Shown one piece after another: positions 22,026-31,976 of a stretch of 60,051 bases of DNA. The translations under genes were made by a program, and so were the position numbers. Each line of letters opens with the position of its first letter. Positions within the stretch are counted from its first letter, which is position 1. Source of the stretch: Chromera velia (lineage: Eukaryota > Sar > Chromeraceae); the NCBI GenBank assembly GCA_018398765.1, contig JAHBMJ010005952.1:1-60051 (forward strand), read 5' to 3'. The notes under the pieces are model-generated. The model saw only the letters and a list, made by a program, of their open reading frames with translations. It was not told where the DNA came from and searched no databases.

Positions 22026-23943
22026 TCTGGTCTTCTTCTTCTTCCCCCCTATGCTTCCGCAAGCCACAAATTCACAATCCAAATTACTGCAGACACGACA
22101 CGTAAGTGTTTCTCGCTGCCGATTTTCGTCCTTACTCAAACGGCCAAATCAATCCAGCCGTCTACTTAAGGCATGCAGAGCCGTCTCCCTCACCTCCTAA
22201 GTGGATCTGATACTCAAGCGCCGAGAATGATGACGGAAGAACAAGCCTGTCTCCTTGACTTTTCGACTTTCTATTGCGTGCATCTGTGCAATCTGGGCAA
22301 AGAATCTGTGGGCAGAGCCGGCAGATGCGAATTCATTGGTCTGTTTGTGGCATTTTGTAGAGTCGAATGATTCGGATGCGTGCCGCCGTGTTGCCCGGCA
22401 TGTTCCACGTGCATGGATGGATGCATGGTCCGGCCGGCGCGGTCCAGTGTCGAGGGCGGTCCGGGCCCCCGGCCCCGCGGGCCGCTGGCCGCGGTGTCGC
22501 TTTGTTCCACATGCATGTAAAGCTAATTGATGTTCAAATTTGAAATCTTTTTGTTTTAAATACTAAATAGTTTTAAAATGTTTGTACGCAAAAATGTAGC
22601 TTTGTACAGTAAGTTTTTGACCTAGAAAAAAATATTTCCAAGTATTGCTTGGAATTGTGAATTGATGGGAAATTGATATTCTGTGGAGTCCTACCCTGTG
22701 GCGCCACCCTCTGGACCCTTGCATGCGCTGTATCTGAATGAGCCCACGTGCCGACACCAGGCTCCACCGCCACGCTTTGCTCCATACGTGTCGCGCGCGT
22801 CGATCAAAGTTGTCGAAGTCAAGTCTGCATATGACCTTCGCATTCAAGCAACACGTCACTTAAGCAACGGATAGCATCTTTTAAGTCTGATGTCTGTTCG
22901 TCACAGATCAAGAGAACCCCTAAGAGTCTGAGAGAGAGGGATGAGTAAAAACTATGTATGATAGAATGAACGCAGCTGATTGGAATACCAGATCGCGCTA
23001 GAACTTAAACTGATGTAGAGCCAAACCTGTTGTAAACTGTTGCCTGACTGAGTGTTGCTCACGTTCCTTATCTAGATTTTCCCTAAAGTTCTTGTCCTCA
23101 CTTTACCTTCTGTCTGAACGCCGTAAGGTGGCTAGACAGGAGGGATAAAGCAATTCCAAACTCCCAATTAAACATTCCAATTCTCCCAATTACTCCCAAA
23201 TACGATAAAGTATCATGTAGTGAAAAATTTTATAAAATTAGAAACAAACCGACATAAACAGGCGAATAAAGAATAAAAAAATGATATATTTTTGAAGAAA
23301 TCAAAAATCTTTTCAAAAATGATTGCCATTGACACAATTTCTTCATATTTTGTTTATCTTGGATCATGAACCCAAGTCTCATGACCAATTTTTATAGTTA
23401 GTTAGTTAGTATATTTTTTTTTGTCAATAAAAATCTTGCCATTGGATTTTAAAGTAACAAGTTCCTAAATATATTCACCCACGTTTGCTCTTCATCGAGC
23501 GGCTTGAACACCTGTGCACCATGTATATGATGATAGACTTTTTATTGGTTGTGGAAACATGGAAGAGCATACCGTCACACTCAAATCGTTCAAAGAATCG
23601 TGAGTCTGTATGAGGCTGTAGGTCAGTCTGGTGGCTGTCCCTTTTGTCCTTTCAGCGCTCTATATCTGCACACAATCAAAAGAGTCGAAATGGCCCATGT
23701 GAACAGGCAATGCCAGAAAAAAAATAGCGTGGCTTCCGATGAGAAGAGGTCCTTGACACTCCTTCACGTATAAAAAAGAAGCCTTTACGAAGGATTCCGA
23801 CTTACTCAGCACACTTGGGCACATGTGATTCATACAAGTGCTGCATGGGGAAAAAGGCGCTTCCGGCGCTTCGCTGGTCCGCCCTCACTGAATACAAAAG
23901 TAGCTGCTGCAATTAGGCGTGCTATGTCTCGTTCGAACACTCC

Positions 23944-23995
<52 letters not shown>

Positions 23996-24636
23996 GTTTC
24001 TCTCTCTCTGACTGTTTCTCTCTCTCTGTCTGTTTCTCCCTCTCTGTCTGTTTCTCTCTCTCTGTTTGCACAAGATCTTGAGAGACTTCATTCCTTTCTC
24101 CCTGCCCCGTCTCTCTGTCTGCCGACTGCTGCTGCATCTACGTACAGTTTTGCCCTTTCCTGAACAGACGCCGTTTTGAGATCGAAGCCATCAGGGAACC
24201 CGTCTGTCTTCCCCTGTTCTGCACAGACGTTGAGAGATCATATCGATCGAGGGGAGGGAAGGACGGGCAGACATGCTGACTGGAAGGAAAAAGAATGGCA
24301 GGAAAACAAACACGAGGAAGGAGTGCATGATTGATTGAACCAAGAAGCGGGTGGGTGCATCAGGAAATGCAACTGGGATGAGAGAGCCATGGAAGGAAGG
24401 AAGAGGCAGGGCAATCGCCTAGGCTGTCACATAAGAAGGAGGAGAGCTTCACATGAAGAGAGCTGAAGGAAACTTTCTGCAAAAAAGAAAGAAGGGCAAG
24501 AAAGAGCGTAGGCGGAGAACAACACTGCCACAGGGCACTAACCTCCCCACATGCTGGACAATGAAGACACTGTACAGACTTTCGCAAAATCACTGAATAG
24601 CCACTCCGGGGATTCTCATCATCATGTATTGTTTTT
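22026..24636. other. Intergenic region with GC-rich patch, AT-rich island and microsatellite
   Basis: Bases 22385-22515 form a very GC-rich patch bounded by TGTTCCACGTGCATG and TGTTCCACATGCATG. Bases 22520-22680 and 23160-23500 are AT-rich. A (TCTG)n/(TC)n microsatellite fills about 23942-24068. A TTG-started frame at 23549-23773 with a CPFC-H-H arrangement reads plausibly but lacks an ATG or splice support. No gene is called. Confidence 0.5.
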
Positions 24637-26175
24637 TCAGTCCAAGAGTAGACGGTCCCACTTCACAGGGAGGCTGCCAGTACCACCCGACACCAAAAAA
24701 GACAAAATTAAATGAAAAAAATGAAACAAAAGGCATAGGGTCAGAGTTCTCAGCAGTTGGTGTGTTGACTGACTAATTCGGTCAGCGAGAAACGCTCTTT
24801 CTTTTCTTCTCGCAGCCAGATTTTGTTGATGATCCCATGCCTTTTCTTTTTCTTTTCGGTACCTGCACACGTAGAGAAAAGATCAGAGATCCGCAAACAA
24901 GAGAAATATTTGCACAGCTAGATGACCGCGCAGTCAGGAAACTCAGCGATTTGAACAAAACGAAACATTCAGACAGCCCAGTGCTACGGATATGAGATAA
25001 GCTCATCCCTTCTCTCGAATTACTTTCCTTCTCCCTTCTTCCCTCCTTCTCCCTTTGTGTTGACTAACCACGCAATGAGGTCGTCGTGGGATTTCCATCT
25101 GGAGGTGTCCACCTGCTTTCGTCTCTCTGCTACCTTCAGCTTCTCCCTGCAGAAGGAGAAGGGGACAGAGCCAATTCGTCTCTTCACATCATTAGACAGC
25201 AACAGGAAAGAAGTTTTCATTGTCCCTCACCAGAGAGGGGCTTCTTCAGACAGACTCACTGTATGCACGCATAGGCATAATTCAGGAGCCGGAATTTCAG
25301 AAGCCGTTGGCGAAAAAGTTTCACACACTCCCGCAAAGACGAGTGAAGACTTCATTCACGCCCTTCCCTTGAACCCTCACGCCCACGATTGACTGACCGA
25401 CTGACTGACGAATTGACCGACCGACTGACCGACCGACTGAGTGACTGACATCGCTTCCTCAACGGAAAACTCCATGAACTCCTTCTTCTTCTCCTCTTCG
25501 CTTTTCTTGGCCCTCTTCTGCTTGCCTGATCATGAACAAAACGAGGAAGAAGAAGTAACGAAGTGCCTTCCTCCTCCTTCTGGCGTTCACGCAGCCGGAA
25601 CGATGAGGGGAGACGTGGAGACACTAGAATTCCAGCAAGAGCGAGAGATGCATGCGTGGAGGCATCGGCTGGGCCTTCAACATGTTTAGTCTGACCTCCT
25701 GTCTGCCCCCCCTTCTGTTGGGATTCTCTTGTGTCCGCAGATGTGCCCCCAATCGGAGGGGGCTGGTTTCTCGGGAGCTTCACACCGGCTGCAAACCTTC
25801 TTTCTGACTGCACGCTCAAACACATGCATGTGCACATGCAGTGAGGCGTGCAGCCCGACGCAAATGTGACAATGCTGAAAAGGCCAGTTTGTCAAATCAC
25901 TTTGTTCCCCTGTTGTTGTTCCTTCGCGACAGACACGCGCAAACGCAAATGGCGTGCACTTGTTTACCCAAGCTCATACATGGAACGCTCTCGTAGACGG
26001 AAAGAAAATGATTCCTGGATCATGCAGAGCTTACCGTTGCCTGTGCGCCTCCACACCGAAAGAAGACGCTTGAAATGGATGCTCGGGCTGTGTGAGAAGT
26101 CAACGAACGCTGAGACCCTGTAGGCTCCAGTCCACTGACGACTCGGCAGAGACGGTCGAGGAGACGGCGATTCAT
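24637..26175 (-). CDS. Small basic CxxC (putative zinc-binding) protein, possibly organellar
   Basis: Hand-built five-exon model with every reading phase matching: 26035-26175, 25784-25874, 25450-25525,25069-25146 and 24637-24862; about 203 aa. The N-terminus MNRRLLDRLCRVVSGL is Arg-rich and free of acidic residues except one Asp, like a mitochondrial presequence. Two CxxC pairs follow: HCHICVGLHASLHVH (exon 2) and VCSRC (formed across the exon 2/3 junction). Then comes a long basic, probably helical region (KKSEEEKKKEFMEF, SRWKSHDDLIAWYRKEKEKA). The last exon runs into a hydrophobic stretch before its stop, so the 3' end may be wrong; an internal A|GTCAGT donor near 24768 could lead to another exon. 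I do not recognise a named family; zinc ribbon or mitoribosomal-type protein are guesses. It is divergent from the calpain gene, 558 nt apart. Confidence 0.5.
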
Positions 26176-26733
26176 CGATCGGGTAGAATGTGATTGTGCG
26201 TTTGGTGAGTGGAGCGTCTGAGCGGAGACACTTTGTGCGTTCTCTTAAGTGTTAAAGAAGTCCACTCCAGTCTCTTGACATTGGAGACTGCTTCCGGGGG
26301 TTGACTGTTTATAACAGCGCGTACTAAGCGAATTCGATGATCAAGTAATCAATTTCAGTCCTATATAGCCGTCTCCTCTCGAAAGCTCGGAACGGCTCCC
26401 GCATGCAGGGACTCAGGTCACATGAAAGACTGCATCCACAGAGTGACGGTCTGACAATGTCTGACATTGTCTGACATAGATCTGACAAGCTTAAGATAAT
26501 ATTTAACCGTGTAGATTCATAAAATCAGAAGAAGTGTAGATCAGCTGGGCACAGACAGCCGTCCTCATGATGTGTTGCACTTCAAGCCCAGACTGTTGTG
26601 CGCGTATCCTGGCATAATCCTGCTGCTTCAAAGAAGAACACCACAAAGTCAGACAGATACTTACCCTCTCCCGTCGCACCAGCCTCTCTCCAAAAAGAAG
26701 AAAACCAAGTCTGTGAGGAAAAAGACAGAAAAG
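26176..26733. promoter_or_regulatory. Divergent intergenic region between CxxC gene and calpain
   Basis: This holds the putative promoters of both genes. A short tandem repeat GTCTGACAATGTCTGACATTGTCTGACAT lies near 26450-26478. No TATA box is clear. Confidence 0.4.
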
Positions 26734-29700
26734 ATGGGCTGTGCAGCCAGCACCAACAGTGCAGCCCTAGTTGCTGAAAGGAGCACCAAAGTCCGTCCCC
26801 AGACTGCCAAAGCCTTCAGCACCAATGCCCCCCCCGCAAGCCGTTCCTGTCCAGGTGTCCTTGACGCCACCGAAGAGGGCGCAGACCCCCTCCCAGATTC
26901 AGACGATCCAGAGGGCGAGGACTTTCCAGACGAGGGGTGTGTGGGTGAAGTTTTTGATCCCGACTTGGATTCCCTCCCCAAGGGCATCCTTGTCGAGTCT
27001 CTCCTGCAACAGATCACAGCAGACGACACAGTATCTGTAGAGGAGTTGAAAGTCAAAGAACGAGATGATGCGAAATCTAGATATGATGACAAGACAAAGG
27101 TTTCGGTGTTTGTATGGAACTTCACAGGAAAGCCTGGGAAGGTGTACTCAGTGAATAGAGAGGGAGAAGTGAGTGACCGTCTCCGGGGCAGATTCAAAGA
27201 TCGCATTTCCATAAAGACCTTCTTTGGTTTCGTTTTCGAATTCCACCTAGAGGGTGAGCAGCCTTTCAAGGTGCGTTTTCGAAGTGACGCGTTGGTAGTG
27301 CGAATCGGTGACCCTCGTGAGTTGGTCAAGAGACGGCTGGCGGCTCCTGAATTGCGTCAGTGGAGGGCGTCGTTTGGAGACGCTGAGGGGGTAGACGCTC
27401 TGACAGAGAGTGAACATTTGCTTCACCGTCTCTATTCTTCTCAGTCACCCATGGAGGGTCCCGATGTCGTCTTTGGGCCTTCCCTCAGAGACACCCCAGA
27501 GACAAGGAAAGTGCTTGAGGAGGCAGCAGAGAAGTTTGAAGCCGAGGGAAAGAAATTTGTCGACCCGCTATTCAACCCAATCACCAGGCTGGTGGTGGAC
27601 GATATGGAGCCCCACCGTGTGTCCACAGTCACGGTACCGTGTAGAAAGCCGTACACTCCTTCGAAGGGGCGGGAGGTGACGAGGGTCCGATTGTTGAATG
27701 ACTCCCCTCATCGAATCCGTATGTTTTGGGTGAATGGAAAGGGGGGATTGAAGAGCATGGGGCTGAAGAAGGCCGGATTGCAGTGGACTGGAAAGACTTA
27801 TTTCGGTCACAGCTGGATTGTTGTTTTTGTCGACGAAAAGGACAAAGACACTGTTGTTCCCGACACACAAGCCATCACATTCAAAGTCACTCAAGACTTC
27901 CTGTCCTTCGCTGCCGACCCAGAGGAACCCATTCCCCTGTCAGTGCTTCAAGAGAAAATCTCCTCCTCCGCTCTGGCCGAAGCTGCCCTTTTTGACTTCG
28001 CAGCAGAGCAAGCCCAGGAGTGGCTGCCCGCTGTGTTGTTTGGGGAGGACGAGAGAGATGAGGGGGGGGTCTCATACGAGGACACTAGTCAGGGGAGAAT
28101 CGGAAACTGCTACATGCTCCAGGTCGGTCGGCCTGTCACACAAGGACTTCCACTCACTTCAGAGACAATCAGAGAGAAACGCATAAATACATACATACAT
28201 ACAGACAGACAGACAGACAGACGAAAACGATAGGGGAAAGAAAGGGGGAAAGTGAGCGCAAGAAAGCGACAGACAGACAGACAGACAGACAGACAAAACG
28301 ACAATCTGGCACCGTGGGTAGACGGAGGGAAAGAGAAAGAGAGGTGCACACACCACATGGGCGCACGTGGACTCCTGTGGGAGACTGACCATTTCATGTC
28401 TGCAGACAGGCAGACCGACAGACTAGACAATTTTTTGGGACCGGTTTCTGTATGGCTCTCTGGCTGTGTGGATGTGTTTCCGTGCAGGTTTATGTGACAA
28501 TGGCAGCCCTCTACCCAGAGCGTGTGTCTGAGTGTTTCCTGTTCAAGACGATTCGCAAGGCAGGCATGGTGGTTGTTCGTCTCTGGAGTCCTCTGCTGGA
28601 GGAGTGGCGTCTCGTCTTGATGGATGACTTCATGCCTGCAAAGGTCTGTGCATGCGTTTACTTTCATACAGAATTCTTTAATTGTGCGTCTTGATGGATG
28701 ACTTCATGCCTGCAAAGGTCTGTGCATGCGTTTACTTTCATACAGAATTCTTTAATTGTGCGTCTTGATGGATGACTTCATGCCTGCAAAGGTCTGCATG
28801 TCTACCTGACATATGCAGTCAGAGATGTCTCGCCTCTTTTTGGCTCTCCAGCTTCTTCTTCCTGCCTCAAGAAAAGAATCACGCAGAGAGCGAGCGTGCT
28901 CACGCTGCTCACGCTCCCAGTCATCTTTGTTATCGTTCTTGCATGAAAGGCAGGCGGGCAGGAAAACAGGCACGTCAGGAACGTTCAACGGAAGGTCATG
29001 CGTGTGTGCGTGTGTGTGAGTGTGTGTGCAGATTGACAAGAGCGACCTCTACCAGTACTACGGAGCCCGTCCCTCAGGCCCCCGTAGACGGGAGTTCTGG
29101 ATGCCCCTGCTCGAGAAGGCCTTCGCCAAACTGCAGGTGTGTGGCGGCTCTGCTCTCCTTCCTTGCGCACGAGGTTTGACCTCTCGTATGGGGGTCTGGG
29201 TGTGGTTGACAAGAGGAGAAAGGAAAGGGTTCTCTCTCTTGACTTCTCTCTCTCTCTTTCTCTCCCTCCCTCTCTCTTTCTCTCTCTCTTTCTCTCTCTC
29301 TTTCTTTCTCTTTCTCTTTCTCTCTCTCTTTCTCTTTCTGTGCTTGTGCGTGCATCAGTACGTGGGTGTGTGCGTGTGCAGGGAGCCTTTTCAGGTCTGA
29401 GTGGCTCGTCGACTTTGTTCGGGATCCGTCTGGTCTCTCAGATGCTCTACGGGCCTGCCAAGAAGGGGTGGTCGTCTTCTCGACTGAAACCCGAGACCCT
29501 AGAGAGCCGGGCAGCAGAGATCGTGGAGATTGTGTCTCAAAAATCTGGGGTCGTCTCGCTTTCCTCCAACCACACACCAAAGGAGCAGAAGGAGAAGAGA
29601 TTGATCAATCAACAGACAGGACTTGTCGACTTCCATGGGTACGGCATCTGTGGGGCGTGGAAGAATCCGGCTGGTCAGATGGGAGGCAGTGGGCGTTGTC

Positions 29701-30204
29701 TTCTCCCGTTTCCTTCATTTCCGTCTCTTTGTTGGTCTGTCTGTCTTTCTGTCTGCCTTTCTGTCTGTCTGTCTTTCTTTCTTTCTTTCTTCCTTCCTTC
29801 ATTCCCTTATTTCATCTTCCCTTTCTTCCTTTCTTTCCCTCCTCTTTTCTTTGCGTTCTGTAAATTTTTCGAAATTTCGTCAGTTCGTTCCTCTGTTCTC
29901 TGATTGAGAGATTTCCTTTCGCTCTCTAAAGGGCCATTTGCATACTTTTGAGTTCACATGAATCGGGGCTGAAGCGGGCTGTCACACCGTCCTCACCAGC
30001 ATGCGTACATGACAAACAAACCCTAGCTGCATGGAACGGCATGGACGTGCCCCATTGCTTGCAGGTGTGGGGTGTGACTTGCTGAAATGCTGCAACACGT
30101 GGGGGAAGGACGGCGAGTGGAACGGGGCCTGGTCGGATGGGGCCGCAGAGTGGGAGGCGCACCCCGAAGTTGCAGAGGCAGTCGGGTACTCTGGTGCGTT
30201 TGTT

Positions 30205-30248
<44 letters not shown>

Positions 30249-30608
30249 AGGGATGCAAGGAGTAGGGCGCACGTGTGCAATCTGCTTGTTCGGATGAATT
30301 GAAAAGGCTATGGACACTTTGCAGAGAGAAACCAAGTTCATCTGTCATGCAGTTTTTCTGTCCTCTTTCCGCATCTTTAAACGCCCATGAGCACAGAGTC
30401 TCGATATGGCTAGAGGGTTTTCTACTCCAAGGTTCCTTGCATACTCAGATTGGAGATCGATCTCAGTCCGTGAGTTGAAGACTGACAATATGATTGGGTG
30501 CTTGTATCTGTTTTTGCAGGTGAGCAGAATGACGGCGTCTTCTTCATCAGTACAAAAGACCTTTGCGTTGCGTTCAAGGCCGTTTGGATTTGGGATGACA
30601 GACTTTGA
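26734..30608 (+). CDS. Calpain-type cysteine protease with acylated N-terminus and duplicated N-terminal beta domains
   Basis: Six exons: 26734-28122, 28488-28643, 29032-29136, 29382-29673, 30065-30193 and 30520-30608; 719 aa with all phases closing. It starts MGCAAS, a classic myristoylation (Gly2) plus palmitoylation (Cys3) signal, so membrane attachment is likely. The catalytic triad is recognisable: Cys about 459 in SQGRIGNCYMLQ, His about 635 in GLVDFHGYGI, and Asn about 658 in CCNTWGKDGEWNGAWSD, matching calpain QGxxGxC, H-x-Y and N-x-W-G consensus blocks. Upstream, residues about 118-170 and 312-370 contain two related segments (SVFVWNFTGKPGKVYSV and RVRLLNDSPHRIRMFWVNG, the second followed by TYFGHSWIVVF) that look like von Hippel-Lindau beta-domain folds; this is by-eye similarity only. 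No C2-like or EF-hand domain follows the protease core, so it is a non-classical calpain. Confidence 0.9.
28196..28296. repeat. (GACA)n/(CATA)n microsatellites in calpain intron 1
   Basis: ACATACATAC followed by (GACA)n around 28200-28220 and a second (GACA)n at 28269-28295 lie within intron 28123-28487. Further simple repeats fill intron 3 (CT/CTTT, about 29240-29340), intron 4 (CTTT/TCTG, 29735-29850) and intron 5 ((GT)n(GA)n, 30203-30248). Confidence 0.9.
28613..28795 (+). repeat. 74-bp tandem repeat copying an exon end and its splice donor
   Basis: The unit starting CGTCTTGATGGATGACTTCA occurs at 28613, 28687 and 28761 (the third partial). The first copy contains the last codons of calpain exon 2 (LMDDFMPAK) and the donor AAG|GTCTG; the other two lie in the intron and repeat both exon end and donor. 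Confidence 0.95.
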
Positions 30609-30882
30609 ATGGAGCCTGGACTTAGAAATTGGCAAAAAATCAAGTTGAGGAGTTGGGTTGATTTGAGTTGACGGATTAGCTCTCGGATGTACAGAAAACT
30701 GCCCCAACATACAAGTCTTTGCAGAGCGGCAGAGCCTTAGTACTGTCAATCATTGGTACATGTTACCCAAGCGCTAGCCCATGCGCATATTATTTATATA
30801 TTGCTAGACCTAATAACATGGCTACTAATATGGCTAATATCTTAGAGCCCTGCTGACAGCGACTGGGGGTTTTTTCTGTGTT

Positions 30883-31372
30883 CAGGGTAGGGAAAAAGGT
30901 AGGTGATGAGGGCAGGTTATAGGTTATTGGCCTCCCAGTTATGATAACCGGCAGTTAACCGGGTTAACCGGTAAGAGCTGATAAAAACGACATTATAGCT
31001 AGAAACAATTTCAAATAAGCAAAACCTTACTAAACCTTACTGAAAAACTTTGTTATGACAACTTAAAAGCTAGATGAAAAGGTATAAAAAATCATCTCTT
31101 TCTTAGTCTGTGGACTATAAACATACTCTGACAATCAAACAAGTGGTTATATGAATTAAAAATGTCTTTTTACTATGTTTTGGTCGTCTTTCATTCGTTT
31201 TCTGTATGTCATACCTGTAAAAATCACGTTTTTACAGTGAAAAGTTTCAAATTTAGTGAAGAAACGACCTCTAGACATAAAAAAGTTATATAACCGATAG
31301 GTTAACTGAACTGAAACGCTTTTTAATGGCCAAGTCGGTGCGGTTCGGTTAATAACCTATTTCCCATCCCTG
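30883..31372. mobile_element. hAT-type MITE with 8-bp target-site duplication
   Basis: The element begins CAGGGTAGGGAAAAAGGT and ends ACCTATTTCCCATCCCTG, imperfect terminal inverted repeats of the CAGGG...GGGAAA class typical of hAT transposons. It is flanked on both sides by the identical octamer TCTGTGTT (30875-30882 and 31373-31380). The 490-bp interior is AT-rich with GGTTAACCGG-type inner repeats and no transposase ORF, so it is non-autonomous. Confidence 0.88.
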
Positions 31373-31728
31373 TCTGTGTTTGCTAGTTTAATTGTTTTTT
31401 TAATACTAATTTTTATATAATGTAGGACACTGCAGTTTGAAGACAGACCCTGAAAGCGCTATGAAGATTATTCAGGAGCTTTGTATATTTCTTTTTATTC
31501 AGTTGAATCAGTTCGCTGAACACTCTCTAACTTGTTGTTTCTCGCTTTTTCCTCTGATTCCAAATGAGTTTCTTTGAAGTTCGATGTTGAAGTCTTGCTT
31601 CACCCTACCGTCTTTTGAAGTAGACCTATAGGATCTAAAACAAGACCTGCATGAACATGGACTGCCAGGAGCTAGGCTCCAACGCCTATAGTCATTCATT
31701 CATGATTCATTGATTGATTCATTAATTT

Positions 31729-31976
31729 AAAGGCAGCGCACTAAACTTTTTTGGTAACCCAGTTACGTACGTTAGGGGGGAGGGGGAGGGGGACAGAGTT
31801 ACAATTCATGTCAACCTATAAGCAATGAAATACACCTCCCTCCTTACATCACTCCTACCAAACCTCGGGGGTTAGGGGGGGGGGGTTACCAAATTAAATA
31901 ATAAAAAGGGGGGAGGGGGGGGGGTTAGCCGTCTAATGTAACTGGGTCATCAAAAATCTTTAGTGCGCTGTCCTTT
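31729..31976. mobile_element. Second MITE-like element with G-rich interior
   Basis: About 45-bp terminal inverted repeats: AAAGGCAGCGCACTAAAC at 31729 and the complement of AAAGGACAGCGCACTAAAG ending at 31976, both continuing to a shared CCCAGTTAC block. The roughly 250-bp element encloses several runs of six to eleven G. TTTA occurs at both ends and could be a target duplication, but it overlaps the repeat ends, so the superfamily is uncertain. Confidence 0.75.
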
